A DNA stretch of 23,097 nucleotides from Actinophytocola sp045807065. Lineage in GTDB: Bacteria; Actinomycetota; Actinomycetes; Mycobacteriales; Pseudonocardiaceae. The position numbers and the translations under genes were made by a program. Each line of letters begins with the position of its first letter. Position 1 is the stretch's first letter. Of the stretch, positions 9,041 through 17,611 are shown piece after piece. Location: contig NZ_JBJMIE010000469.1 in assembly GCF_045807065.1 (NCBI RefSeq), positions 1 through 23,097 on the forward strand. Reading direction: 5' to 3'. The notes under the pieces were generated by a model that ran no database searches, was not told where the DNA came from, and saw nothing but the letters and a program-made list of their open reading frames with translations.

Positions 9041-12000
9041 GGTGTTCCTCTTTCGACGATCTCGGCCAAGCCGCCGAACGAGCCGGCGTCCAACAGCAGC
9101 CCGACGGTGAGGCGCACGCCCAGCTCGGCCCTGATCCGGGCCACCAGCTCGACGGCGGCCAGCGAGTCCCCGCCGGCCTGGAAGAAGTCCTGCCGGTCGC
9201 CTTCCGGTGGCGAGCCGAGCGCGGCCGTCCACAGCTCTCGCAGGCGCTCGACCACGGGGAGGCCCTCGGCCGCCGCGGCCTCGGCAGGCCGCGGCGCGGT
9301 CACGGGTTCCGCCGCCCGCGCCACTACCGGCGCGGTGTCGAGCGGTTCGGGTTTCCCGTTCCGATGTGGACGGACCAGCACCGCGGCCGGGACGTCGTTG
9401 CCGAGCAGACGCATGAGCAGGCCGACCCCCACCTCCGGGTCGAGGCCGAATCCGGAGTCCTCGGCGCGCGGTGCCTGCCGGGTGCCGGCTTCGGAGGTCA
9501 CCCCCGGTGCGCCCATGGTGAATCCCTCGACGGCGACGACGACCTCGCCGGCCGGGGTGACCAGGTCGACGTCACCGGACACGCCAGCCGCACCGGACTG
9601 GTCGCGCCGGGCGTGGCTGTAGAGCGTCGCGGGTATGTCGCCGTAGCGCACCAACCGCCGGATCCCGCACACCGCGAGCTCTCCCTCGCCCGGGTCGCGC
9701 AGGACGGCCTCGGTGCCCAGGTCGAGCAGGGCCGGGTGCAGCCGGTGTTCGGACAGGTCGCTCACGAGGGCGGGCATGAGCTCGAGCAGGGCAAGCCGTT
9801 CGGTCCCGGCACGCCATTCGCGTCTGGCGCCCCACCAGCGCGGACCTAGTGTGAACGGCACGTCCAACGGGGGCACGATGCCGTTGCTCGTCGCCGTGAG
9901 ACGGTCCCGCACAGCCGAGATGTCGACCGGCGCCGCCGCGTCGCACGCGTTGGCGACGCGTCCCGTCACGTGCACCACCGATGAACCGTCCACCTGGGAC
10001 GAGACGCGGAACTCGTACCCGGTCTCCGCCGCGGTGAACGCGACGCGAACCATGCGCGCCCGTTCGTCGGCGAACGCCGTGTGGAACACGACGTCGCGGA
10101 GCTCGACCGGGCCACCGTCAACGCCGAACTCGTCGGTGAAGATCGTGATCACGAGGTCGACGAACGCGGAGCCGGGAAACACCGGGATGCGCCCGGACCG
10201 GTGCTCGTCCAGCGCCCAGTGGCTCGCCGCACCGAGCTCACCCTCCCAGGTGACCGCAGGCGGCGAACCGGTGCCGAGCCCGGCGACGACCTCGGCGAGC
10301 CGCACCAGGTCAGGGCCGCCGTGGTCGACCATGCCCGCACCCAGCCACACCGGCCACCCGATGCTCAGCACCCTGCCACCGTCGGCGGGGGCGGCCTGTG
10401 CGACCGCGTCCAGGAACGAGTTCCCGGCGGCGTAGTCAGCACCGCCCATGAGCCCGCTGGCCGCCGCTCGGCTGGAGAACAGCACGGTGAAGTCAGGTGG
10501 CTCCTCCAGGGCCGCCAGAAGGTTCTCGGTCCCCCGTGTCTTCGGGGCGAGCACCGCGGCCGCGTCGGCGGAGTCCCGGAATGCGATCATCCGGTCGCCG
10601 GGCACCCCGGCGAGGTGGAACACACCGTCGATCCGGCCGACCTCGTCCCGCACCCGGGCGAGAGCCGCTCGCAGTGCGGAGCCGTCGGTGACGTCGCACG
10701 CGATCGTGGTCACCTCCGCGCCCAGCGCCCGCATGTCGGACACCTGCGCGCGGACACGCGCGCCCCACTCGTCGCCCACCGCCGTGTCGAACGGATCGCG
10801 CCGGCCCAGCAGGACCAGACGCGGCCGCAGCCCTCTGCTCGCCAGATGCCGGGCGACCGCCGTCCCCAGTCCGCCGAACCCGCCGGTGACCAGGTACACC
10901 CCACGGTGACGGAGCAGGTCACGCCCCGCCGCGGGCACGGACAGGGGAACCTCCGCAGGCAGCCACCGCCTGCCGCCACCCCGCAGCGCGACCGCGTACG
11001 GCGGGTTGTCGACGCGGAGCTCGGCGGTCAGGTCGGCGACGCCGACCCGATCGCCGACGTCGATCACCCCGCACCGCAGGCCAGGCTCCTCGAACCGCAG
11101 GCTGCGCACGAGGCCGTGGACCGTCGCCCTGGCCGGGTCGAGCACGTCGCTTCCCGACACGTCCACCGATGCCGACGTCAGGACCAGCAACCGGGACAGC
11201 CCCGCACGTACGGCGTGCCGGGCCAGGGCGAGGAGGCTGGTGAACGCGGCGTCCAACCGCTCCCCGAGGTCCTTCTCCGGCACGGCCCGATCGAAGGTCA
11301 TCGCGTGGACCACGGCATCCGGCACGACGCCCCGTTCGGCCAGGCGTGCGCACACGGCGGTCACGTCGTCCGGCTGACCCGGCCGCACCTGGAACTCACC
11401 GTCGCCTTCGGCGTAGGTGTCGCCCGGACGTATCCGGACCGTCCGGTAGCCGGCGCCTTCCACGGCGAGCACAGCGTCCAGGGCCCGCTCGGCGCTCGGG
11501 GGAAGCATCACCAGCGCGGTGCGACCGGCAGGGGGCGCCGGCGCGTCGGCCGGCCGGTCCCCGCGCACCCACTCCACGGTGGCGAACGGGCCCGTCTCGG
11601 TCGCGGACTCGCGCACCGGCTCGACGGGATGGTGGTCGCCGGGAAGGGAGTCGATCCAGTACCGCTCGCGCTGGTAGGGATAACCGGGAACCGACACCCT
11701 GCGCACCGGTGGGTGCTGGCCGAGGGCGGTCCAGTCCACCGGCACGCCGGCGACCCAGAGCCTGGCCGCGGCGTCCAGCACCGCTTCCGCTCCGTGGCCG
11801 GCCGCCAAGGTGGCCACCGTCGGCACCGCATCCGCTGCCGGGTGGTGTCGAACCAGTCCCGTGAGCGTCCTTCCCGGCCCGACCTCGAGCACCAGCCGAC
11901 CAGGCTGCTCGAGCACCGCTCCCAGCGCGCTGCCGAACAGCACGGGGTTGGTCAGCTGATCGGACCAGAACGACGGTTCCGCGACCCGCGCGGCACTCAC

Positions 12001-14247
12001 CCGCTCGCCGGTCAGGCCGGAGTACAACGGGATCCGTGGTTCCCGGGCCGCCACGGTGTCGACGGTCCTGCGGAACTCCTGGGCCGCGGTGCTCCAGTGT
12101 GGATGGTGGAATGCCAGCGGGACGTCGAGGCGGCGCGACCCGATGCCCGACGAGGACAACTTCTCCGCCAGCTCGTCCAGCGCGGCCGACGGCCCGGAGA
12201 GGATCGTCTGCCGCGACCCGTTGCGTGCCGCGACGACGACGTCGGACACCAGCTCGGGGAGGTCGTCCGCGCGTACCGCGAGCATGCCTCCGGGCACCGG
12301 GTTCGCCGCCATCGCGGTTGCGCGCGCGGCGACCAGGCGCACGGCGTCCGCAAGGTCGAAGACCCCGGCCACCGCGGCAGCGGTCAGCTCCCCGACGCTG
12401 TGCCCCAGCACCGCGTCCGCAACGACGCCCCACTCGGTCCACATGGCCGCCAGGGAGTACTCGACGGCGAACAGCAACGGCTGGACCACCTCGGTCTCCC
12501 ACAGCGGTTCCGCGCCGAGCCAACGGTCGTACAGGTGGATGCCCTCACGTTCGAAGAGCTCGAGGCACTCGTCCATCGCGATGCTGAACGGCCGCACCGT
12601 GCCGTACAGGCCGGCGGCCATCCTCGGCAGGTGCGCGCCCTGGCCGGGGAAGACGAAGACGGTGGTGCCGTCCGGCCGCACCCGGCCGCTGACCACCCGC
12701 GCCGAGTCGGTGAGCGCGGCGACGACGTCGCCGGGCCCGCACACGACGGCCGAGCGCACCGGGTGCGGCGTACGGCCGTGTTGCAGAGTGGCGACCGCAT
12801 CGGCGAACAGCTCCGCAGGCCGTTCACGGAAGTACGTGACCAGGGACTCGCGGTACTCCCGCACCGCGTCGTCCCCGCGGGCCGACCAGGGCAGGATCCG
12901 TGCCCGGTCGTCCACCACCCGGTCCGGCCTCCCCGGTCCCTCGCCGACCACCACGTGGACGTTCGTGCCGCCGACCCCCAGGGAGCTGACACCGGCCGTC
13001 CGCGGCACGTCCGGGTTGCGCGGCCACGGCCGCAGCGCGGTCACCAGCTGGAACGGGGTCTGGTCCAGCTCCAGGCGGGGGTTCGGCGTCTCGACGTTGA
13101 TGGTGGGCGCCATCGTCTCGCGTTCCAGCATCAGCACGGTCTTGATCAGACCGGCGATGCCGGCCGCCGAGTTCATGTGTCCGATGTTCGACTTGACCGA
13201 GCCGATCGCGGTGCGGCCGGGTTCGGCCCGCTGATCCGACAGGGTCCGGTATGCCTCCGCGAGCCCGTGTACCTCGATCGGATCGCCCAGCTCGGTGCTC
13301 GTGGCGTGCGCCTCGACGTAGTCGATCGCCGCCGGCCGCGTCCCGGCGAGCGCCATGGCCTCGGCCACGACCGCGGCCTGCCCGGACACGCTGGGAGCGC
13401 TGAACGACACCTTCGCGCCGCCGTCGTTGTTGACGGCACTGCCCAGGATCACGGCTTTGACGTCGTCCCCGGCGGCGATCGCGTCGTCGAGCCGCTTGAG
13501 CACCACCAGGCCCGCGCCGCTGCCGAAGACCGTGCCCGACGCCGCCGCGTCGAACGGCCGGCAGTGCCCGTCCGCGCTGTGGATACTGCCCGGGGTCCAC
13601 ACGTAACCGTGCCCGACCGGCATCGACAGCACCGAGCCGCCGGCCAGCGCCATGTCGCAGTCACCGGTGCGCAACGCCTGCGCGGCCAGGTGCACGGCGA
13701 CGAGCGAGCTCGAGCAGGCGCTGAGCACGGTCAGGCTGGGCCCGTGCAGGTCGAGGCGGTGGGAGACCAGTGTGGACAGGTAGTCCGGCAGGTTCAGCGT
13801 GTAGACGAGCAGGTTCTCCTCGACCAGATCCGGACGCCTGCGCATGCTCTGCCGCAGGTACCCGTTGTCGCCCGTGGTGCCGTACACCCCGACGCTGTCC
13901 GGCAGGGCGAACGGGTCGTAGCCCGCGTTCTCCACCCCCGCGTGGCACAGCTCCAGGAACACCCGGATCTGGGGATCGCACAGCAGGGCCTCGTTGGGCC
14001 GCATGGCGAACAGGTCCGCGTCGAACTCATCGGCCAGCGGCATCAGCGGCGCGGCGGCCACGTAGTCCGGGTTCGCCATGTCCTTCTCGGACACGCCTGC
14101 CGCGACGAGGTCCGCCGGGTCGAGTACCGAGATCGACTCGATGCCCGTGACGAGGTTCCGCCAGAACTCCTCGATGTCCAGCGCGCCGGGCAACCGGCAC
14201 GCCAGGCCGATCACGGCGATCGGCTCCACCGCGTTCGTCACATTCAT
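9037..14247 (-). CDS. Type I polyketide synthase module, KS-AT-KR-DH-ACP
   Basis: 1736 residues from ATG 14247. A GTG two codons later (14241) has GGAAGGG at a better spacing of 6 bases and may be the real start. KS (about 8-430): Cys178 in SACSSS, His314 in EAHATS (Ala replaces the usual Gly) and His357 in KSNIGH. AT (about 525-830): Ser617 in GHSVGE and His714 in LAFHH, malonyl-like. A ketoreductase follows, with a structural half and then TGGFGGLG at 1121; Lys1236, Ser1259, Tyr1272 and Asn1276 fit an active site. The B-type LDD motif reads PGD, so stereochemistry is not predictable. A dehydratase comes after it (about 1320-1575), with His1349 in HRSGRIPVFPG and Asp1509 in HPALLD. The ACP has Ser1695 in GGDSL. 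The domain set suggests one malonyl extension giving an alkene. KR before DH reverses the usual order. ATGA overlap with the upstream carrier protein gene indicates translational coupling. Confidence 0.95.
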   Translation of the reverse strand: MNVTNAVEPIAVIGLACRLPGALDIEEFWRNLVTGIESISVLDPADLVAAGVSEKDMANPDYVAAAPLMPLADEFDADLFAMRPNEALLCDPQIRVFLELCHAGVENAGYDPFALPDSVGVYGTTGDNGYLRQSMRRRPDLVEENLLVYTLNLPDYLSTLVSHRLDLHGPSLTVLSACSSSLVAVHLAAQALRTGDCDMALAGGSVLSMPVGHGYVWTPGSIHSADGHCRPFDAAASGTVFGSGAGLVVLKRLDDAIAAGDDVKAVILGSAVNNDGGAKVSFSAPSVSGQAAVVAEAMALAGTRPAAIDYVEAHATSTELGDPIEVHGLAEAYRTLSDQRAEPGRTAIGSVKSNIGHMNSAAGIAGLIKTVLMLERETMAPTINVETPNPRLELDQTPFQLVTALRPWPRNPDVPRTAGVSSLGVGGTNVHVVVGEGPGRPDRVVDDRARILPWSARGDDAVREYRESLVTYFRERPAELFADAVATLQHGRTPHPVRSAVVCGPGDVVAALTDSARVVSGRVRPDGTTVFVFPGQGAHLPRMAAGLYGTVRPFSIAMDECLELFEREGIHLYDRWLGAEPLWETEVVQPLLFAVEYSLAAMWTEWGVVADAVLGHSVGELTAAAVAGVFDLADAVRLVAARATAMAANPVPGGMLAVRADDLPELVSDVVVAARNGSRQTILSGPSAALDELAEKLSSSGIGSRRLDVPLAFHHPHWSTAAQEFRRTVDTVAAREPRIPLYSGLTGERVSAARVAEPSFWSDQLTNPVLFGSALGAVLEQPGRLVLEVGPGRTLTGLVRHHPAADAVPTVATLAAGHGAEAVLDAAARLWVAGVPVDWTALGQHPPVRRVSVPGYPYQRERYWIDSLPGDHHPVEPVRESATETGPFATVEWVRGDRPADAPAPPAGRTALVMLPPSAERALDAVLAVEGAGYRTVRIRPGDTYAEGDGEFQVRPGQPDDVTAVCARLAERGVVPDAVVHAMTFDRAVPEKDLGERLDAAFTSLLALARHAVRAGLSRLLVLTSASVDVSGSDVLDPARATVHGLVRSLRFEEPGLRCGVIDVGDRVGVADLTAELRVDNPPYAVALRGGGRRWLPAEVPLSVPAAGRDLLRHRGVYLVTGGFGGLGTAVARHLASRGLRPRLVLLGRRDPFDTAVGDEWGARVRAQVSDMRALGAEVTTIACDVTDGSALRAALARVRDEVGRIDGVFHLAGVPGDRMIAFRDSADAAAVLAPKTRGTENLLAALEEPPDFTVLFSSRAAASGLMGGADYAAGNSFLDAVAQAAPADGGRVLSIGWPVWLGAGMVDHGGPDLVRLAEVVAGLGTGSPPAVTWEGELGAASHWALDEHRSGRIPVFPGSAFVDLVITIFTDEFGVDGGPVELRDVVFHTAFADERARMVRVAFTAAETGYEFRVSSQVDGSSVVHVTGRVANACDAAAPVDISAVRDRLTATSNGIVPPLDVPFTLGPRWWGARREWRAGTERLALLELMPALVSDLSEHRLHPALLDLGTEAVLRDPGEGELAVCGIRRLVRYGDIPATLYSHARRDQSGAAGVSGDVDLVTPAGEVVVAVEGFTMGAPGVTSEAGTRQAPRAEDSGFGLDPEVGVGLLMRLLGNDVPAAVLVRPHRNGKPEPLDTAPVVARAAEPVTAPRPAEAAAAEGLPVVERLRELWTAALGSPPEGDRQDFFQAGGDSLAAVELVARIRAELGVRLTVGLLLDAGSFGGLAEIVERGTP

Positions 14248-14567
14248 CCCTTCCGCCGCCGCAGCTGTGTTCGCAGGTCGCGACGTGACCGCGCGGTCCA
14301 CTCGCCCTCCGGGACCACCGCGGCCGGCCCGACCTGACCGGCGGCGGTGGCACGCGTGAGGTGTTCGGCAAGGGCTTGCCTGGTCGGGTGGTCGAAGAAG
14401 ACGCCGACGGGGAACCGGGTGCCGAGTGCCGACTGCAGCCGCTCGTGCACGGCCACGATGACCGACGAGGTCAGCCCGGCCTCGAAGAAGACGGCATCGA
14501 CCGGCACCGGTGCGCCGGCGCACTCGGTGATCACCTCGTCGATCGTGTCCGCGATGGAGGTGCTCAT
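14244..14567 (-). CDS. Stand-alone acyl/peptidyl carrier protein
   Basis: 107 residues, a single carrier domain. FFEAGLTSS aligns with the carrier motif FFxLGGDSL, placing the phosphopantetheine attachment at Ser34; the usual Asp before it is Thr, a change also met in functional carriers. The fold continues through FDHPTRQALAEHL near residue 70. A 30-residue Arg-rich C-terminal tail follows, possibly a contact for a partner enzyme (inference). The gene overlaps the preceding NRPS stop and the following PKS start by ATGA on both sides, so it is made with them. It may hold a starter or intermediate passed in trans between the glycine module and the PKS module. Whether it behaves as ACP or PCP cannot be decided from sequence alone. 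Confidence 0.9.
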   Translation of the reverse strand: MSTSIADTIDEVITECAGAPVPVDAVFFEAGLTSSVIVAVHERLQSALGTRFPVGVFFDHPTRQALAEHLTRATAAGQVGPAAVVPEGEWTARSRRDLRTQLRRRKG

Positions 14568-17500
14568 CGCGCCTGCTCCGCCCGCACCAGCGCCGCCATG
14601 GCCGCCGGGGTCGGCGCACGGAAGACCATGACCATGGTGACGGTCGTTCCACACTGGACGGCCGCACGCTCGGCGAGCCGCACCGCGAGCAGCGAGGTGC
14701 CGCCGCTGAGGAAGAAGTTCGCGTCCCGGCCGAGCGACGGGCGGCGCAACACCTGTCGCCAGAGTGCGACCAGGTCGGCTTCGAGCCCGTCCGCCGGCGC
14801 ACCGGCGGGTTGCGGGACGTCGTCGACGCACTCGGCCAGCTTCGACAGCGCCCTGTGGTCCACCTTCCCACTGCCCGTGTGCGGTAACGCGTCGAGCACC
14901 ACGAACCGGGACGGCACGCTGTAGCCGGGCAGTACCCGTGCGGCGTGGTGCCACAGCTCCCGGTCGAGTCCCGGCCGTGGCTGCGCCTCGACGAACGCGA
15001 CCAGCATCCCGTCCGCGGAGGGATCGCCGTGCAGGACCACCGCGGCCGCCGACACGGCGGGATGAGCCTGCACCACGGCATCCACGGCGCCGAGCTCGAT
15101 CCGGTGCGCCCGCAGCTTCACCTGTCGGTCGTCGCGGCCGAGCAGGTCGAGTGTGCCGTCGGGCAGCCAGCGGGCGCGGTCGCCGGTCCGGTAGTACCGG
15201 CCCATCGCGCCGGTCCGGAACCGGTCGGCCGTCAGCTCAGGGCGGTGCAGGTATCCCGGGGTGACGCCGTGCCCGCCGATGCACAGCTCCCCGGCCAGGC
15301 CGATGGGGCGGGGCCGGCCGCGCTCGTCGAGGACGTCGACGAACGTGTTGGCGATCGGCCTGCCCACGGTGATCGGGGCGTCCGGATCGCTCAGCGCCGC
15401 GGACGTCGACCAGATCGTCGTCTCGGTCGGGCCGTAGACGTTGTACACGCGGGCACCCGTCGCGAGCAGTGCCTCGGCGAGCGGGCCCGTGAGCGGTTCG
15501 CCTCCGCACAACACGACCCGGTCGCGCAGCCGTCCGGCGGCCACCGGCGCCAGGAGCCGCCACGTCGTCGGCGTTGCCTGCACCATCGTCACGGACTCGC
15601 GCTCCACCAGGTCCAGCAGCGGTCCGGGGCTGGCGCGCATGGCGTCCGAGGCGACCACGAGCCGGCCGCCGACAGCGAGCGGCAGGCACAGTTCCAACGC
15701 CGAGATGTCGAACGCGAACGTGGTCAGCCAGGCGACCGCGGCCGAGGGCCCCAGTGCCAGGTCCGCGGCGAAGTGCCGGACGACGTTGGCCAGGTTCCGG
15801 TGGGTGATCCGGACACCTTTCGGCAACCCGGTCGAACCGGACGTGAAGATCAGGTACGCGTCGCTGTCCGGTGCGGGCTCCGGCGGCGCCTCGACCACAC
15901 CGGTCATGGTGGACGGATCCGGTACCGGCAGGCAGGCGCGGCCGGCTCGGACGCTCTCCGGCAGGTCCGCACCGCCGAGGACGAGGTCGCATCCGGCGTC
16001 GTCGAGCTGGTGGGCGAGCAGGGCGGCCGGATGGTCCGGGTCCATCGGCAGGTAGCTCGCCCCCGCCGACCAGACGCCGAGCACGGCCGCCACGACACCG
16101 GCGCCACGGGGCGCGGCGATAGCCACCACGCCCCCGCCGTGCCCGCGGACCGCGGTACGGACCGCGGCAGCCGCCGCCCACAACTGTGCATAGGTGGTCG
16201 GCCTGCCATCGCACGTCACGGCGACCGCATCCGGCTCGCCCGCGGCGAAGGCCATGCCGGGCACGGTGTGTGGCGGCGGCCACGAGCCCGCGGTCGCGTT
16301 CGCCTCGGTCACCACGCGCCGGTCGTGGTCCGTGCGCAGGTCGAGCTCCGCCAGTGGCAGGTCCGGTCGCGCGGCGGCGGTGCGCAACACCAGGTCCAGC
16401 CGGTCGAGGAAGCGCCGCGCGAACGCGCCGTCGTGCAACTCGGTGGAGTACAACAGCTTCAGCACGACCCGTGCGCCGAACCACTCGGCGTTGAGCTCGA
16501 GGTCGAAGCGGCTCAGCCCGGTGTCGACCTCACGGAGCGCCGAGCCCGGCCCCAGCGGCTGCTCCGCCGCCCGCCCCGGCCGGAAGTTGAACAGGTGCCG
16601 CACCAGGCGGTGCCGCCACCACTGCGGGTCGTCCGGGTCGAACGTGTCGTTCTCCTGTGCGAGCACCTCGAACGACACGACTCCGTGGTCGAGGCCGTCG
16701 ACCACGCCTCTGGCGACCGCCGCGGCCAGTTCGGCGAACGTCGTCTCCCCGGCGACCCGGACCCGCAACGGCATGGTCACCACGTGAAATCCGACCGCCG
16801 CGCCGCCCCGGCCGGCCCGGGTGTCGGTCATGACACCGACCAGGGCGTCCTCGGCCGCGCCGTGCCCGCGCAGGGTCGTGAGGTACGCCGCCAGCAACAC
16901 CGCCGCTTCGGTGGTCCGGCACCGTTCCCGCAGCGAGGTCAGTGCCGCCACGGCGGGATGGGACAGGTACGTCTCCAGGAGCTCGCCACTGAACGACGGC
17001 GCTCCGTTGCCCGGCGTGCGTGCCTCTTCCAGCCGCATGCCCGCGGGGTCGAAGCCGGCGACCCGGGCACGCCAGTAGTCGAGCGCGGCCGGGTCGGGCT
17101 CCGGAACCGGTGCTGCCTGCGCGGGCGGAAGCGGGGGTGGCGCGCTGGTCTCACACAGCGAGCCGTACGCGTCGGTCAGCTCGGCGACCAGGGTGTCCAC
17201 ACTGGTCGCGTCGACGATGATGTGGTGCACGACCACGCAGACGACGTGCTTCGCCGGTCCCGTCGCGAAGACACCCACCCGGATCAGCGGCGCCACGGCC
17301 AGGTCGAACGGGTGCGCGGCGAACTGCCGGAGGTCGTCGACGATGTGGTCCTCGCCGCTGTGGTGCATGTCGATCACCGCACGCACCTGCCCGGGACCCA
17401 GCACTCGCCGCACCGGCGCGCCGTCGACGACGGGGAACGACGAGCGCACTGCCGAGTGCCGGTCGACCAGCCAGTTCAGCGCCTCCTGCAGCGGCCACCA

Positions 17501-17611
17501 CCGCACCGCGTGGTCCAGCTCGATCCGTACCGCCTTGTTCGACACGCCCTTGCCGGGAACCAGGTGTTGCAACGCCCACAGCGCCTGGACGCTCGGCTCC
17601 AGATCGCTCAT
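14564..17611 (-). CDS. NRPS module C-A(Gly-like)-PCP
   Basis: 1015 residues. The condensation domain (about 1-440) has HHIIVDA with His129, His130 and Asp134; the usual Gly after the Asp is Ala. The adenylation domain (about 455-920) has FTSGSTGLPKG, Asp635 in FDISALE, VQATPTTW, CGGEP and NVYGPTETTIW. The hand-read code is DILQLGVIWK, nine of ten matching the classical glycine code DILQLGLIWK, so glycine is the expected substrate (inference). The PCP attachment Ser973 lies in GGTSLLA. There is no epimerase or thioesterase domain. It is closely parallel in architecture and code to the other glycine module in this window. Codon 909 is TTA, the only TTA I found in the window. The start overlaps the thioesterase stop (ATGA), with AGGA about 7 bases upstream, and its own stop overlaps the start of the free carrier protein gene. 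Confidence 0.95.
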   Translation of the reverse strand: MSDLEPSVQALWALQHLVPGKGVSNKAVRIELDHAVRWWPLQEALNWLVDRHSAVRSSFPVVDGAPVRRVLGPGQVRAVIDMHHSGEDHIVDDLRQFAAHPFDLAVAPLIRVGVFATGPAKHVVCVVVHHIIVDATSVDTLVAELTDAYGSLCETSAPPPLPPAQAAPVPEPDPAALDYWRARVAGFDPAGMRLEEARTPGNGAPSFSGELLETYLSHPAVAALTSLRERCRTTEAAVLLAAYLTTLRGHGAAEDALVGVMTDTRAGRGGAAVGFHVVTMPLRVRVAGETTFAELAAAVARGVVDGLDHGVVSFEVLAQENDTFDPDDPQWWRHRLVRHLFNFRPGRAAEQPLGPGSALREVDTGLSRFDLELNAEWFGARVVLKLLYSTELHDGAFARRFLDRLDLVLRTAAARPDLPLAELDLRTDHDRRVVTEANATAGSWPPPHTVPGMAFAAGEPDAVAVTCDGRPTTYAQLWAAAAAVRTAVRGHGGGVVAIAAPRGAGVVAAVLGVWSAGASYLPMDPDHPAALLAHQLDDAGCDLVLGGADLPESVRAGRACLPVPDPSTMTGVVEAPPEPAPDSDAYLIFTSGSTGLPKGVRITHRNLANVVRHFAADLALGPSAAVAWLTTFAFDISALELCLPLAVGGRLVVASDAMRASPGPLLDLVERESVTMVQATPTTWRLLAPVAAGRLRDRVVLCGGEPLTGPLAEALLATGARVYNVYGPTETTIWSTSAALSDPDAPITVGRPIANTFVDVLDERGRPRPIGLAGELCIGGHGVTPGYLHRPELTADRFRTGAMGRYYRTGDRARWLPDGTLDLLGRDDRQVKLRAHRIELGAVDAVVQAHPAVSAAAVVLHGDPSADGMLVAFVEAQPRPGLDRELWHHAARVLPGYSVPSRFVVLDALPHTGSGKVDHRALSKLAECVDDVPQPAGAPADGLEADLVALWRQVLRRPSLGRDANFFLSGGTSLLAVRLAERAAVQCGTTVTMVMVFRAPTPAAMAALVRAEQAR
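14885..14887 (-). promoter_or_regulatory. TTA leucine codon in the NRPS gene (possible bldA-type control point)
   Basis: The plus-strand triplet taa at this position is an in-frame TTA codon (Leu909) on the minus strand, in the sequence GCG TTA CCG CAC just before the A10 motif HTGSGKVDH. I found no other in-frame TTA in any gene of the window. In Streptomyces, TTA codons need the developmentally regulated tRNA encoded by bldA; whether that applies depends on the host genus, which is unknown. Confidence 0.5.

Noticed and set aside
7513..9849. A 778-codon plus-strand frame crossing three real genes
   Set aside because: Low-complexity Arg/Gly/His-rich product spanning gene junctions of the other strand; no motif and no ribosome binding site that stands out.
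10081..14337. A 1418-codon open frame on the plus strand, opposite the PKS gene
   Set aside because: Its product is dominated by Arg, Gly, His, Pro and Gln with no recognisable fold, and the opposite strand encodes intact KS, AT, KR, DH and ACP motifs. Long antisense frames are expected at this GC content.
14248..15081. An upstream extension of the complete PKS reading frame to 15081
   Set aside because: The extra 278 residues lie antiphase over the A10/PCP end of the NRPS and over the free carrier gene; the KS motif begins right after 14247, where ribosome binding sites and the ATGA junction lie.
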